Below are positions 16,298-26,122 of a stretch of 64,000 bases of DNA, piece by piece (position 1 is the stretch's first letter; every line of letters begins with the position of its first letter). This DNA is from Tenacibaculum ovolyticum DSM 18103 (GTDB taxonomy: Bacteria > Bacteroidota > Bacteroidia > Flavobacteriales > Flavobacteriaceae). Below the pieces are notes generated by a model. The model did no database searches and was not told the origin of the DNA. It saw only the letters and a list, made by a program, of their open reading frames with translations. The translations under genes and the position numbers were made by a program. The stretch spans positions 229,995 through 293,994 of the forward strand of contig NZ_AUMF01000008.1 in the NCBI RefSeq assembly GCF_000430545.1, written 5' to 3'.

Positions 16298-16466
16298 AAT
16301 TTATAGTTTTACAGATTAGTTTTAACAATAATAACAATTTTTAACATAAAATCATATTAATAACACATCAAAACAAATAAATTATTGAAAATCACATTTT
16401 TTATTCTAAAAAAAAATCCTTTTTATCTTTAACCATACTTTAACAGCGCTTATTTTCTTATTATTG

Positions 16467-16474
16467 TAGTTTTG
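16467..16474 (+). promoter_or_regulatory. -7 promoter box of the moxR-bat operon
   Basis: TAGTTTTG matches TANNTTTG and lies 32 nt before the moxR ATG at 16507. Confidence 0.6.
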
Positions 16475-16506
16475 TTTCACGAAAATTATAATATATTTTA
16501 ATTACT

Positions 16507-17496
16507 ATGGATGTAGATGTAAGAGCTATTAATGAGAAAATCGAAAGAGAAAGCGCTTTTGTTGATTTACTAACAAATGAAATGAGTAAAGTCATCGTTG
16601 GTCAAAAATATATGATTGAACGATTACTTATTGGACTTCTTGGTAATGGACACATATTACTAGAAGGGGTTCCTGGACTAGCAAAAACACTAGCCATAAA
16701 CACTCTATCTAAAGCAGTACAAGCTAGTTTTAGTCGTGTTCAATTTACTCCAGATTTATTACCTGCTGATATTGTGGGTACCATGATTTATAATGTAAAA
16801 GAAAGTGATTTCGTAATTAAAAAAGGACCAATTTTCGCTAATTTTGTATTGGCTGATGAAATTAACCGTGCTCCTGCGAAAGTGCAATCTGCATTATTAG
16901 AAGCAATGCAAGAGCGTCAAATTACAATTGGTGATGAGACTTTTAAATTAGACGAACCTTTTTTAGTTATGGCAACTCAAAACCCAGTTGAACAAGAAGG
17001 AACATATCCGCTACCTGAAGCTCAGGTTGACCGTTTCATGCTAAAAACAGTTATTGATTATCCAAAACTTGAAGATGAGCAGGCAATTATGCGCGCTAAC
17101 CTAAATGGAAGTTTTGAAAAAGTAAACCCTGTAATTTCTGTAGAACAAATTATAAATGCTCGTAAATTTGTTAACGAAGTATATATGGATGAGAAAATTG
17201 AAAAATATATTCTTGATATTATATTTGCTACTCGTTACCCTGAACGATATAATTTAGAAAAATTGAAGCCTTTAATTAGTTTCGGTGCTTCACCTCGTGG
17301 AAGTATTAACTTAGCAAAAGCTGCTAAATGTTATGCTTTTATAAAACGAAGAGGCTATGTAATACCTGAAGATGTTCGTGCAATTGTAAATGATGTTTTA
17401 CGTCATAGAATTGGAATTACATATGAAGCTGAAGCTGAGAACATCACTTCTCTTGATATCATTAACTCGATTATAAACGAAGTACAAGTGCCTTAA
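16507..17496 (+). CDS. MoxR family AAA+ ATPase
   Basis: A 329-aa AAA+ ATPase of the MoxR/RavA group. Walker A is GVPGLAKT (54-61) and Walker B is VLADEINRAP (114-123); the sensor region ATQNPVEQEGTYPLPEAQ and the arginine-containing GASPRGS follow. MoxR proteins act as chaperones that load or assemble VWA-domain proteins, and the five downstream genes include three VWA proteins, so that is its likely job. First gene of an operon of about nine genes (16507-26074). Confidence 0.92.
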   Translation: MDVDVRAINEKIERESAFVDLLTNEMSKVIVGQKYMIERLLIGLLGNGHILLEGVPGLAKTLAINTLSKAVQASFSRVQFTPDLLPADIVGTMIYNVKESDFVIKKGPIFANFVLADEINRAPAKVQSALLEAMQERQITIGDETFKLDEPFLVMATQNPVEQEGTYPLPEAQVDRFMLKTVIDYPKLEDEQAIMRANLNGSFEKVNPVISVEQIINARKFVNEVYMDEKIEKYILDIIFATRYPERYNLEKLKPLISFGASPRGSINLAKAAKCYAFIKRRGYVIPEDVRAIVNDVLRHRIGITYEAEAENITSLDIINSIINEVQVP

Positions 17497-17504
17497 AATA
17501 TTAT

Positions 17505-18368
17505 ATGGACACGAAAGAATTACTTAAAAAAGTTCGTAAAATAGAAATTAAGACACGCCGTTTGTCTAATCATATTTTTGGAGGAGAATACCATTCTACT
17601 TTTAAAGGTCGTGGTATGACTTTTTCTGAAGTACGTCAATACCAATACGGAGACGATATTAGAGCTATTGATTGGAATGTAACTGCACGTTATAACGAAC
17701 CTTATATAAAAGTTTTTGAAGAAGAACGTGAATTAACCATGATGCTGGTTGTTGATGTTTCGGGTTCAGAATCTTTTGGTACTTCTGAACAATTTAAAAA
17801 AGATACCGTTACTGAAATTGCTGCAACATTAGCTTTTTCGGCAATTCAAAATAATGATAAAGTTGGATTGATTTTATTTTCAGATCAAATGGAACTTTTT
17901 ATTCCTCCTAAAAAAGGAAAAAGTCATGTTTTAAGAATCATTCGAGAACTAATAGAGTTTCAACCAAAAAGTAAACAAACGAATATTAGTGAAGCTTTAA
18001 AATTCTTATCAAACATTATGAAAAAGAGAGCGATTGTATTTATGCTGTCTGATTTTATGGATGATGATTATGAACGTACTCTAAAAATTGTTGGAAACAA
18101 ACACGATGTAACAGGTATACGTGTTTATGATAAACATGACGAAGAAATTCCTAATTTAGGAATGGTTCCTATGGTTGATGCTGAGACAGGAAGTACACAT
18201 TTGGTAAACACTAGCTCAGCATCTGTGAGAAATCAATATAAAGCCAATGCGCTACGATTAGCCGATTATTTCGAAAGTACTTTTAAGAAAAGTGGGGCTG
18301 GAACAATTAATACTCGTGTAGATGAAGGCTACGTTAAAAAACTATTAGGCTATTTTAAAAGAAAATAA
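17505..18368 (+). CDS. DUF58 domain protein (VWA-like)
   Basis: A 287-aa cytoplasmic DUF58 protein. The DUF58 signature is DIRAIDWNVTARYNEPYIK (51-69), followed by a VWA-type fold with the metal site DVSGS (84-88). It starts 8 nt after moxR, as in nearly all Bacteroidota Bat loci, and is taken to be a partner of the MoxR ATPase in stress tolerance or envelope maintenance. The exact biochemical function is unknown. Confidence 0.9.
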   Translation: MDTKELLKKVRKIEIKTRRLSNHIFGGEYHSTFKGRGMTFSEVRQYQYGDDIRAIDWNVTARYNEPYIKVFEEERELTMMLVVDVSGSESFGTSEQFKKDTVTEIAATLAFSAIQNNDKVGLILFSDQMELFIPPKKGKSHVLRIIRELIEFQPKSKQTNISEALKFLSNIMKKRAIVFMLSDFMDDDYERTLKIVGNKHDVTGIRVYDKHDEEIPNLGMVPMVDAETGSTHLVNTSSASVRNQYKANALRLADYFESTFKKSGAGTINTRVDEGYVKKLLGYFKRK

Positions 18369-18399
18369 AAATTGTCTTCTTTAATGACAGCATAAAAAA

Positions 18400-19314
18400 A
18401 TGAAAACTAAATTATTCTACATACTCTTATTTATTTATTGCGTTGGATTTTCACAGTCAAACGAAATAAAAGTTGAAGTTGATACCACCAATATTAGAAT
18501 TGGAGAGCAATTTCAATATAAAATTTCTGTAAATGAGACTGAAAATGTTATTATACCTAAATTAACTAATTTAAAAGGTTTAGAGATTATTGATACTCTA
18601 AAAATTGATACAATTAAAAATAAATTAGTTCAAAAATATATTTTAACTGGTTTTGACAGTGGTGCTTTTTACATTCCTCAACAGCAAATATTCATTAAAA
18701 ATCAAGCTTTTTTAACTGATAGCCTACTTATTAATGTGGCAACTATAGCTATTGACACAACCAAAATTAAAAAATTCCCTATAAAAGGCATTAAGGGTGA
18801 AGCTTATCAATTTGATGATTTCAAATATTATGTTTGGTGGGCATTAGGAATACTTATTTTAATTATAGCATTGCTTTATTTCTTTGTCTTGAAAAATAAG
18901 AAAGAAGAAACAGAAGACGTTTTTGTTCCGAAAATTCCACCATATGAAGAAGCTATCGAGAAACTTCAAGAACTAGACGAAAAACTACTTTGGCAAAATA
19001 ATAAAACAAAAAAATATTATAGTGAATTAACAGCCATTGTTAGAAGTTATATTGAAAGAGAATTAAAGGTACCTGCCTTAGAAATAACAACAGATGAATT
19101 AATTGATCTTTTAAATGACTTTAGAGACGTAAAATCTATTGATACTGATAAAGAAACTATTTATAAATTAAAAAAATTATTACAAGAATCAGATTTAGTG
19201 AAATTTGCAAAATCTAAGCCAATGGCGCATCAAATTGAACAAGATCGTAAAGATGCAAAAACTGTAATAGATAATTTAAAACCTAAAGAAGAAGTAGCAG
19301 ATGAACTGGAATAA
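18400..19314 (+). CDS. Bat-locus membrane protein (BatD-like N-terminus, DUF4381-like)
   Basis: A 304-aa protein with a signal peptide (1-18, ending GFSQ), an Ig-like periplasmic domain (about 20-130), one transmembrane helix (about 143-165, WWALGILILIIALLYFFVL) and a charged cytoplasmic C-terminus. The region TKKYYSELTAIVRSYIEREL (about 198-222) resembles the cytoplasmic domain of the full-length BatD in this operon. It occupies the position usual for this gene between DUF58 and batA and overlaps batA by 14 nt. Confidence 0.8.
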   Translation: MKTKLFYILLFIYCVGFSQSNEIKVEVDTTNIRIGEQFQYKISVNETENVIIPKLTNLKGLEIIDTLKIDTIKNKLVQKYILTGFDSGAFYIPQQQIFIKNQAFLTDSLLINVATIAIDTTKIKKFPIKGIKGEAYQFDDFKYYVWWALGILILIIALLYFFVLKNKKEETEDVFVPKIPPYEEAIEKLQELDEKLLWQNNKTKKYYSELTAIVRSYIERELKVPALEITTDELIDLLNDFRDVKSIDTDKETIYKLKKLLQESDLVKFAKSKPMAHQIEQDRKDAKTVIDNLKPKEEVADELE

Positions 19315-20308
19315 TTTTGAATTTCATAGCCCTGAATTTTTATGGTTACTCCTATTAATTCCGTTATTAGCTTTCTGGAATTTTTATTCCAGAAAAAAAG
19401 ACAGCTCTCAATTAACAATATCTAGTGTTAAAGGTTTTAAAGTACAAGAATCTATAGTATCTAAACTAAAACCTTTGCTATATATATTTCGATTACTAGC
19501 ACTAACTTCTTTAATTGTTGCCTTGGCAAGACCTAGAAACGTAGCGGTAAGTAAAAAAACTAAAACAAACCGAGGTATTGATATTGTTATGGCAGTTGAT
19601 GTATCTGCAAGTATGTTAGCAAAAGATTTAAAGCCAAATAGATTGGAAGCTTTAAAAAAAGTAGCTATAGACTTTGTAAATCGTAGACCTAATGATAGGA
19701 TAGGTATTGTAGCCTATGCTGGAGAGAGTTTTACTAAGACACCTATTACAAGTGATAAATCTATTATAAAAAGAACCATTTCTGAAATTAAGTGGGGACA
19801 ATTAGAAGGTGGTACTGCTATTGGTATGGGCTTAGGTTCGGCAGTAAACAGATTAAAAGAGAGTAAAGCTAAAAGTAAAATTATTATACTTTTAACTGAT
19901 GGGGTAAATAATGCTGGATTTGTAGACCCTAAAACAGCAACAGAACTAGCTAAAGGAAATGACATTAAAGTTTATACAATTGGTATTGGAACTAACGGAA
20001 TGGCTCCTTTTCCTTGGGCAAAAGATCCAAGAACAGGTAGAATTTCGTTTAGAAATCAACAAGTAGAGATAGACGAAGCTTTATTAAAACATATTGCTAA
20101 ACAAACAGATGGTAAATATTTTAGAGCTACAGATAACTCTAAACTAAAAGCTATTTATGATGAAATTGACAAACTAGAAAAAACAAAAATAGAGGAATTT
20201 AAATATTATAATTACACTGAAAAATACCGATTACTGGTATTAATAGCAGGTATTTTTTTATTACTAGAATTCTTATTAAAAAACACACTATTTAAAAGTT
20301 TTATATAA
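19301..20308 (+). CDS. batA: BatA, VWA-domain membrane protein
   Basis: A 335-aa membrane protein with a VWA domain. Transmembrane helices lie at about 11-29 and 56-76 and again at about 306-326. The metal-ion-dependent adhesion site is DVSAS (Asp100, Ser102, Ser104), with LLTDGVNNAG later. Bat proteins are associated with aerotolerance and periplasmic stress defence in Bacteroides; the mechanism is not settled. It overlaps the preceding gene by 14 nt and is followed by batB after 2 nt. Confidence 0.9.
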   Translation: MNWNNFEFHSPEFLWLLLLIPLLAFWNFYSRKKDSSQLTISSVKGFKVQESIVSKLKPLLYIFRLLALTSLIVALARPRNVAVSKKTKTNRGIDIVMAVDVSASMLAKDLKPNRLEALKKVAIDFVNRRPNDRIGIVAYAGESFTKTPITSDKSIIKRTISEIKWGQLEGGTAIGMGLGSAVNRLKESKAKSKIIILLTDGVNNAGFVDPKTATELAKGNDIKVYTIGIGTNGMAPFPWAKDPRTGRISFRNQQVEIDEALLKHIAKQTDGKYFRATDNSKLKAIYDEIDKLEKTKIEEFKYYNYTEKYRLLVLIAGIFLLLEFLLKNTLFKSFI

Positions 20309-20310
20309 AC

Positions 20311-21357
20311 ATGTTATATAGATTCGAAGAACCAGTATATTTTTATCTTTTTACAATTATTCCAATAATAATTGTAGTTTTCTTGTTGGTTTTATGGTGG
20401 AAAAAAAGAACGCAGAAAAAGTTTGCAAGTGCTAAACTTTTAGCTAAAATAGCACCCAACTCATCAACCTTTAAATCAGTTTTAAAATTAATATTCTTTT
20501 TAATTGGACTTTCTTTTTTAATAATTTCTTTAGTAAACCCTAAAATGGGAACTAAATTAAAAACAGTAAAAAGAGAAGGAGTTGACGTTGTCTTTGCCCT
20601 AGATGTTTCTAAGAGTATGTTAGCTGAAGACATTGCTCCTAATCGTTTAGAAAAATCAAAGCAAATTATTTCTAAGATTGTAGACAAATTAGGAAGTGAC
20701 AGAGTTGGAATTATTATTTACGCAGGTAACGCGTATCCATTGCTACCAATTACAACCGATCATGCTGCTGCTAAAATGTTTTTACAAAACGCAAACCCAG
20801 ACATGGTTTCAAGTCAAGGAACTGCTATTAATGAAGCATTAAACTTAGCTAAAACTTACTACAATAATGATGAGCAAACCAATCGTTTTTTAATTATAAT
20901 TTCTGATGGTGAAGATCATCAAGAAGAAACAAAACAGGTAGCACAAAACATTTCAAACGAAGGTATAAAAGTTTATACAATTGGAGTAGGTACAGAAAAA
21001 GGTGGCCCTATTCCTATAAAATTAAATGGCGCACTTATTGGTTACAAAAAAGACAGAAAAGGTGAAACCGTAATTACTAAAAGGAAATCGGACGTTTTAG
21101 AAGATATTGCTCAGGCTTCTAATGGAAAATATATTGATGGTAATAAAACAGATAATCCTGTTAAAATCATTGAAAATATTATTACCAATGCACAAAAGAG
21201 TGAATTTGAAACAAAACAATTTTCAGATTACAAGGATCAATTTCAATGGTTTTTAGGTATCGGATTACTATTTTTAATCATTGATTTATTTTTCTTCGAA
21301 AGAAAAACTAAATGGGTTAAAAAAGCAGATTTATTTAATGAACATTCAAAAAAGTAA
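20311..21357 (+). CDS. batB: BatB, VWA-domain membrane protein
   Basis: A 348-aa paralog of BatA with the same layout: N-terminal helices at about 10-29 and 57-75, a VWA domain with metal site DVSKS (Asp98, Ser100, Ser102) and IISDGEDH, and a C-terminal helix at about 313-331. It probably forms a complex with BatA and the TPR protein BatC. It starts 2 nt after batA. Confidence 0.9.
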   Translation: MLYRFEEPVYFYLFTIIPIIIVVFLLVLWWKKRTQKKFASAKLLAKIAPNSSTFKSVLKLIFFLIGLSFLIISLVNPKMGTKLKTVKREGVDVVFALDVSKSMLAEDIAPNRLEKSKQIISKIVDKLGSDRVGIIIYAGNAYPLLPITTDHAAAKMFLQNANPDMVSSQGTAINEALNLAKTYYNNDEQTNRFLIIISDGEDHQEETKQVAQNISNEGIKVYTIGVGTEKGGPIPIKLNGALIGYKKDRKGETVITKRKSDVLEDIAQASNGKYIDGNKTDNPVKIIENIITNAQKSEFETKQFSDYKDQFQWFLGIGLLFLIIDLFFFERKTKWVKKADLFNEHSKK

Positions 21358-21366
21358 CAAAAGAAG

Positions 21367-22179
21367 ATGAAAATTTTACCATACACTATGTTCTTGCTAC
21401 TAATTATGTTCTCTGCAAATAATTATGCGCAACAAGATACTCTAAAACTAAAGCGTGAAGCTAGAAATTTATTACGTGAAGGAAATAAATTATACAACAA
21501 GCAAAAGTTTGGCGACGCTGCAATTTCTTACCGTAAGGCATTAGGAAAAGATAGTCAATATGGCAAAGCCAGTTATAACTTCGGAAATACTTTGTATCAA
21601 GAAAAAAAATACAAAGAAGCTATTGCTCAATTTGAAGTGACGGCGAAAACAGCAAAAAATAAATTTGATAAAGCAGAAGCGTATCATAACATAGGAAATT
21701 CTCAAATGGAGCAAAAACAGTTCCAACAGGCTGTAGATGCTTATAAAAGTGCATTAAGAGAAAACCCTAATGATGATGAAACTCGTTATAATTTGGCTGT
21801 TGCCCAGAAAAATCTAAAAAAACAACAGCAAGAAGACAAGAAAAAAGATAAGAATAAAGACAAGAACAAGGATAAAAAAGATAAGGATAAGAAAGATAAA
21901 AAGGACCAAAACGACAAAGACAAGCAAAAAGATAAAAACAAAGACAAAAAAGGCGACGACAAAGACAAAAAGGATGAAAAAAAGAATCCTGAAGATCAAA
22001 AAAAGCCCAATGAAAAAGATAAAAAAGATCAAAAACAGAAGCCTCAAGCAGGAAAAATGTCTCCTGAACAGATGAAGCAATTGTTAGAAAGTCTAAACAA
22101 TGAAGAGAAGAAGACTCAAAAGAAAATGAATGTTAAAAAATCGAAAGGAAGAAAAGTAAAACAAGAAAAAGATTGGTAA
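21367..22179 (+). CDS. batC: BatC, TPR-repeat protein with Lys/Asp-rich region
   Basis: A 270-aa exported TPR protein. A signal peptide (1-21, ending NYAQ) precedes about three TPR units (about 30-145; motifs such as GNTLYQEKKYKEAIAQFE and GNSQMEQKQFQQAVDAY). Residues 150-230 are almost entirely Lys, Asp, Gln and Asn. The tail (231-270) contains MSPEQMKQLLESLNNEEKKT, a conserved BatC ending. It likely scaffolds the Bat complex in the periplasm. Start 9 nt after batB. Confidence 0.88.
   Translation: MKILPYTMFLLLIMFSANNYAQQDTLKLKREARNLLREGNKLYNKQKFGDAAISYRKALGKDSQYGKASYNFGNTLYQEKKYKEAIAQFEVTAKTAKNKFDKAEAYHNIGNSQMEQKQFQQAVDAYKSALRENPNDDETRYNLAVAQKNLKKQQQEDKKKDKNKDKNKDKKDKDKKDKKDQNDKDKQKDKNKDKKGDDKDKKDEKKNPEDQKKPNEKDKKDQKQKPQAGKMSPEQMKQLLESLNNEEKKTQKKMNVKKSKGRKVKQEKDW
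21820..22050 (+). repeat. Low-complexity Lys/Asp codon run inside batC
   Basis: About 230 bp consist mostly of AAA/AAG and GAT/GAC codons in irregular KD, NKDK and KDKK units. The strand is strongly purine-rich, which also creates long false open frames on the other strand. Confidence 0.85.
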
Positions 22180-22224
22180 ATTTACAATTGTTAAAATCTT
22201 AAATTATTTTTACGCTTTTTGAAA

Positions 22225-23481
22225 ATGAATATAAAATTGAAATTATACATATCATTATTAATCTGTTTTGTAACATTTAGTTTTAATGCACAAGAACCTG
22301 CATTAAAAGCTAGTGTTAATAAAAGCGAATTGAGTGTAAACCAACGTTTACGCATCAAGTTTTCTACAAACAAACAAAATGCAGATAATTTTAAAGCGCC
22401 TAACTTCTTAAACTTTAAAGTAATCAGTGGTCCTAGTCAATCTGTTACACATTCGTCGGTAAACAATAAAATTACTGTTTCTAAATCCTATTCTTATATT
22501 ATTCAACCTAAGCAAGAAGGTGAATTTAATATCCCCGCAGCTAGTATTGATATTGAAGGTAAATCTGTTTTATCTAATACCATAAAAATAATTGTTCTGA
22601 ACCCTGTTCACACTCCTAAGAACAATAATAACGTCAATTATATTACTAATCAAAATGTACACTTAGTTGCTGAACTTTCAAAAACAAAACCTTATGTAGG
22701 CGAAAGTATTAATCTAAAATATGTGTTATATATAAGCGATAAAGTAAAAATACATGATTCTCCAATTATTCATATTCCAAAATACAAAGGTTTTTGGAGT
22801 AAACAGATAAATAAAAAAAAGTTTCAAACAAAGAAAGAAAATTTTTATGGTAAACACTATCAAGGTTTTGTTTTACATGAAACTTTATTAATCCCTACTA
22901 AAGATGGCCCGTTAACAATACCTACTTTTAACGCAAATGTTACCATCCTTGTGCAAACTGACCTCATAGATTTATTTGAAAAGACGACAACACGTAAAGT
23001 TAAAAAACAATTATATTCACCTCAAAAGATCGTATATGTAAAAAAATTACCGATCAAAAACAAACCCACAAATTTCAGTGGAGCTGTAGGTCAATTTACC
23101 ATTAACACTACCCTTTATAAATACAATTTAAAAAATACAGAAATCCCTCAAATAAAGTTTACCATTAATGGGGAAGGGAATTTAGAATTATTTGAGTTAC
23201 CAAAAATTAAAAACCCAAAAGGAGTAGGAATTAATTACTTATACAAAAAAGAAAAAATCATTGTTAATTCTAATAATTTAAAAGGTAAAATAACAACTAT
23301 TTATACAATTATCCCTCAGCAAAAAGGAAAATATAAAATCCCAAAAATTAATTTTTCTTATTTTAATCCAAAAGAAGAAAAATATAAAACAATTACCAGT
23401 GATGATTTAAGTGTTGATATTTTAGATGTTAAGAAATCAACAAAGAACGACAACTCTAATAAAAAGAAAGCGAATCCATAA
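22225..23481 (+). CDS. batD: BatD paralog 1, lacking the membrane anchor
   Basis: A 418-aa BatD-family protein with a signal peptide (about 1-20, ending FNAQ) and three BatD Ig-like modules. It is clearly a duplicate of the next gene: LKASV.K..L.VNQRLRI.FSTN, ISGPSQSV, AELSKTKPYVGESI and FSGAVGQF are shared. It stops in a polar tail (KKSTKNDNSNKKKANP) where the paralog has its transmembrane helix and cytoplasmic domain. It may therefore be a soluble periplasmic protein. The frame opens at a TTG at 22219, but the ATG at 22225 gives a normal signal peptide. Confidence 0.85.
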   Translation: MNIKLKLYISLLICFVTFSFNAQEPALKASVNKSELSVNQRLRIKFSTNKQNADNFKAPNFLNFKVISGPSQSVTHSSVNNKITVSKSYSYIIQPKQEGEFNIPAASIDIEGKSVLSNTIKIIVLNPVHTPKNNNNVNYITNQNVHLVAELSKTKPYVGESINLKYVLYISDKVKIHDSPIIHIPKYKGFWSKQINKKKFQTKKENFYGKHYQGFVLHETLLIPTKDGPLTIPTFNANVTILVQTDLIDLFEKTTTRKVKKQLYSPQKIVYVKKLPIKNKPTNFSGAVGQFTINTTLYKYNLKNTEIPQIKFTINGEGNLELFELPKIKNPKGVGINYLYKKEKIIVNSNNLKGKITTIYTIIPQQKGKYKIPKINFSYFNPKEEKYKTITSDDLSVDILDVKKSTKNDNSNKKKANP

Positions 23482-23558
23482 CCACGGAAACATTTACTGA
23501 AAATAATTATTTGAGACTTTAAATCAAACCCGTAATTTTACACTATTAGAATAATTTT

Positions 23559-25322
23559 ATGAAGTTGAAATTATATATATCTTTATTAATCTATTTTATA
23601 ACACTAGGTCTTAATGCACAAGATTCAGCATTAAAAGCTAGTGTTAGTAAAAACAAATTAGGAGTAAACCAACGTTTACGTATTGAATTTTCTACAAACA
23701 ATCAAAGTGCGGATAATTTTAAACGCCCTAATTTCACTAATTTTAGAATTGTAAGTGGTCCTAGTCAGTCAGTCAGCCAATCTTGGATAAACGGAAAAGT
23801 TAGTTTTTCTAAATCTTATACCTATATAATTCAACCAAAACGTAAGGGTGAATTTAATATACCAGCTGCCACAATTGATATTGATGGCGAAAAAGTTTTA
23901 TCTAACACCATAAAGGTAATTGTTCTAAGCGCTGTTGATATTCCAAAGAACCCTAATGATCCTAATTATATTGCTGATCAAAACATACATTTGGTTGCTG
24001 AACTCTCTAAATCAAAACCTTACGTAGGTGAGAGTATTCATGTTGAGTATCGTTTGTATTTTAGTGATAATGTAGGTATTTATGATAATGCAATTACTCA
24101 AAATCCACAATATAATGGCTTCTGGAATCAAGAAATTAAAAGAAACGGAACTTCTGTAAAACAAGGAAAATATAACGGAGAAAACTATCGTTACGCAGTA
24201 CTACACAAAGCTTTATTAATACCTACCAAAGAAGGTAAATTAACAATAGACCCTATGAAAATGGATATTATTGTTGCTGTTCCTACTGGTGGTGCCGATT
24301 TTTTTGGAAATTTATCTACAAAACAAATTCGTAAAGAATTCTTTTCTCCTAAAAAAACGATTTATGCAAAAGCATTACCACTTAATAATAAACCTTTAAA
24401 TTTTACAGGTGCAGTTGGTGAATATTCTTTTAATGTTTCTTTAAACAAACATACCTTAAAAGCAAATGAATCTTCTCAAATGAAAGTAGCTGTTAAAGGA
24501 AAAGGGAATTTAAAATTGTTTGAACTTCCAAAAATTACAACACCTAAAGAACTAGAAGTATATCAACCCGAAAGAAAAGAAAGAGTTAGTGTTACCTCTA
24601 GTGGATTAAAGGGTTCGGTTGCTGATACCTATACTGTAGTTCCTGAATTTAAAGGAAAATATAAAATTCCTAAAACTAGTTTTTCTTACTTTAACCCTAA
24701 ACAAGAAGTATATCAAACTATAACGACAAATGATTTATATGTTGATGTTTTAGAAGGAAAAGAGTTACCTACAAGTAAAAATAACAAAACAACAGACAAA
24801 CAAGAGGTTAAGATTACTGGAGATGACTTTAGATATATCCAAACATCAAGTGATTTCCAACCAATAACTACAAGTGATTTTTTTAAATCTATATTATTTT
24901 ATGCTTTATTACTCTTGCCTATTATAACCATTCCTATAGCTATTTACATTAATAAGAAGAAAGAAGAGCGTAACGGTGATATAATTGGAAACAAGCAAAG
25001 AAAAGCTGATAGGTTAGCTAAAAAATATTTATCTGAAGCGCAAAAAAAACTAGGTGATAAAGAACCTTTTTATGAAGCCTTAGAAAGAGCCTTACATAAT
25101 TATTTAAAAGCCAAATTAGGTATAGAAACGCTAGATATTAGTCGTGATAAAATCACTGAGTTATTAGAAGAAAAAAGTGTTAGTACAGAAACTATAAAAA
25201 ACTTTATTGCCGTTTTTAACGATTGTGACTTTGCGAGGTATACTCCTATTACAAAAGTGCAAATGAAAGAGGAATATGAAAAGGCTAAACAAGTAATAAC
25301 AGAATTAGATAAGCAACTATAA
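23559..25322 (+). CDS. batD: BatD, full-length membrane protein
   Basis: A 587-aa BatD protein. A signal peptide (1-20, ending LNAQ) is followed by BatD periplasmic Ig-like modules (about 22-400), a transmembrane helix (about 443-465, ILFYALLLLPIITIPIAIYI) and a cytoplasmic helical domain (about 480-587) with ALERALHNYLKAKLGIETLD. This layout is the family norm. It follows its shorter paralog by 77 bp, and its stop overlaps the batE ATG by one base. Confidence 0.92.
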   Translation: MKLKLYISLLIYFITLGLNAQDSALKASVSKNKLGVNQRLRIEFSTNNQSADNFKRPNFTNFRIVSGPSQSVSQSWINGKVSFSKSYTYIIQPKRKGEFNIPAATIDIDGEKVLSNTIKVIVLSAVDIPKNPNDPNYIADQNIHLVAELSKSKPYVGESIHVEYRLYFSDNVGIYDNAITQNPQYNGFWNQEIKRNGTSVKQGKYNGENYRYAVLHKALLIPTKEGKLTIDPMKMDIIVAVPTGGADFFGNLSTKQIRKEFFSPKKTIYAKALPLNNKPLNFTGAVGEYSFNVSLNKHTLKANESSQMKVAVKGKGNLKLFELPKITTPKELEVYQPERKERVSVTSSGLKGSVADTYTVVPEFKGKYKIPKTSFSYFNPKQEVYQTITTNDLYVDVLEGKELPTSKNNKTTDKQEVKITGDDFRYIQTSSDFQPITTSDFFKSILFYALLLLPIITIPIAIYINKKKEERNGDIIGNKQRKADRLAKKYLSEAQKKLGDKEPFYEALERALHNYLKAKLGIETLDISRDKITELLEEKSVSTETIKNFIAVFNDCDFARYTPITKVQMKEEYEKAKQVITELDKQL

Positions 25323-26074
25323 TGAAACAGGTTATTATACTATTATTGTTTTTAATTTCAAACATTGTATCATCACAAACCGCTGATGAACTGTTTGATA
25401 GTGCTAATAATTTATATAAAGATGGTAAATATCAAGAAGCTATAAAATTATATCAAAAAATAGAAAGCAGTAAAAATATTTCATCTGAATTATATTTTAA
25501 TTTAGGTAATTCATTTTCTAAATTAAACCAAATTGCTCCTTCTATTTATAATTATGAAAAAGCACTTCAATTAAATCCTTTAAACGAAGATGCTCAAAAT
25601 AATTTAATTATAATAAAACGTTTAACTTTAGATAGGATAGAAAAATTACCTGCTTCAATTCTTCAAAAAATAAATAAAAATTTCTTTCAAAAATTCTCAT
25701 ATAATACTTGGGCTATTTTTACCATAATACTATCTTTTTTAGCATCTTTCTTATTTTTATGCTATTACTTCTCTTATTCTTCTACTAAAAAAAGATTGTT
25801 TTTTACTACTAGTATTTTATCCTTTTTAATATTAGTTATTACTTTAACTATTACCTACTCACAATATAATCAATCAAAAAACACTATTGAAGCTATTATT
25901 TTCTCTGAAATAATTAAAGTAAAAAATGCACCTACAAAAGATGCTCACCAGTTATTTACTTTACACGAAGGAACGAAAGTAAGCATACTAGATAATGTAG
26001 ATGAATGGAAAAAAATAAAGTTAGTAGATGGAAAAATAGGATGGGTGTTATCTAAAAATTTAAAGGAACTATAA
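25322..26074 (+). CDS. batE: BatE, TPR and SH3-like domain membrane protein
   Basis: A 250-aa protein with a signal peptide (1-18), two TPR units (about 20-95), two transmembrane helices (about 132-152 and 160-180) and a C-terminal bacterial SH3-like domain (about 196-250; HEGTKVSILDNVDEWKKI...GWV). SH3 domains of this kind often bind peptidoglycan or peptides. Start and preceding stop share one base, so it is translationally coupled to batD. It ends the Bat operon. Confidence 0.9.
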   Translation: MKQVIILLLFLISNIVSSQTADELFDSANNLYKDGKYQEAIKLYQKIESSKNISSELYFNLGNSFSKLNQIAPSIYNYEKALQLNPLNEDAQNNLIIIKRLTLDRIEKLPASILQKINKNFFQKFSYNTWAIFTIILSFLASFLFLCYYFSYSSTKKRLFFTTSILSFLILVITLTITYSQYNQSKNTIEAIIFSEIIKVKNAPTKDAHQLFTLHEGTKVSILDNVDEWKKIKLVDGKIGWVLSKNLKEL

Positions 26075-26122
26075 CATTTAAACTATAAAAATTTAACTAC
26101 TTTCGTTAGCACATATAAATAT

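Noticed and set aside
21786..22080. Two overlapping open frames opposite batC coding for Phe/Leu/Ser-rich peptides
   Set aside because: They are antisense shadows of the Lys/Asp-rich codon run; composition, not genes.
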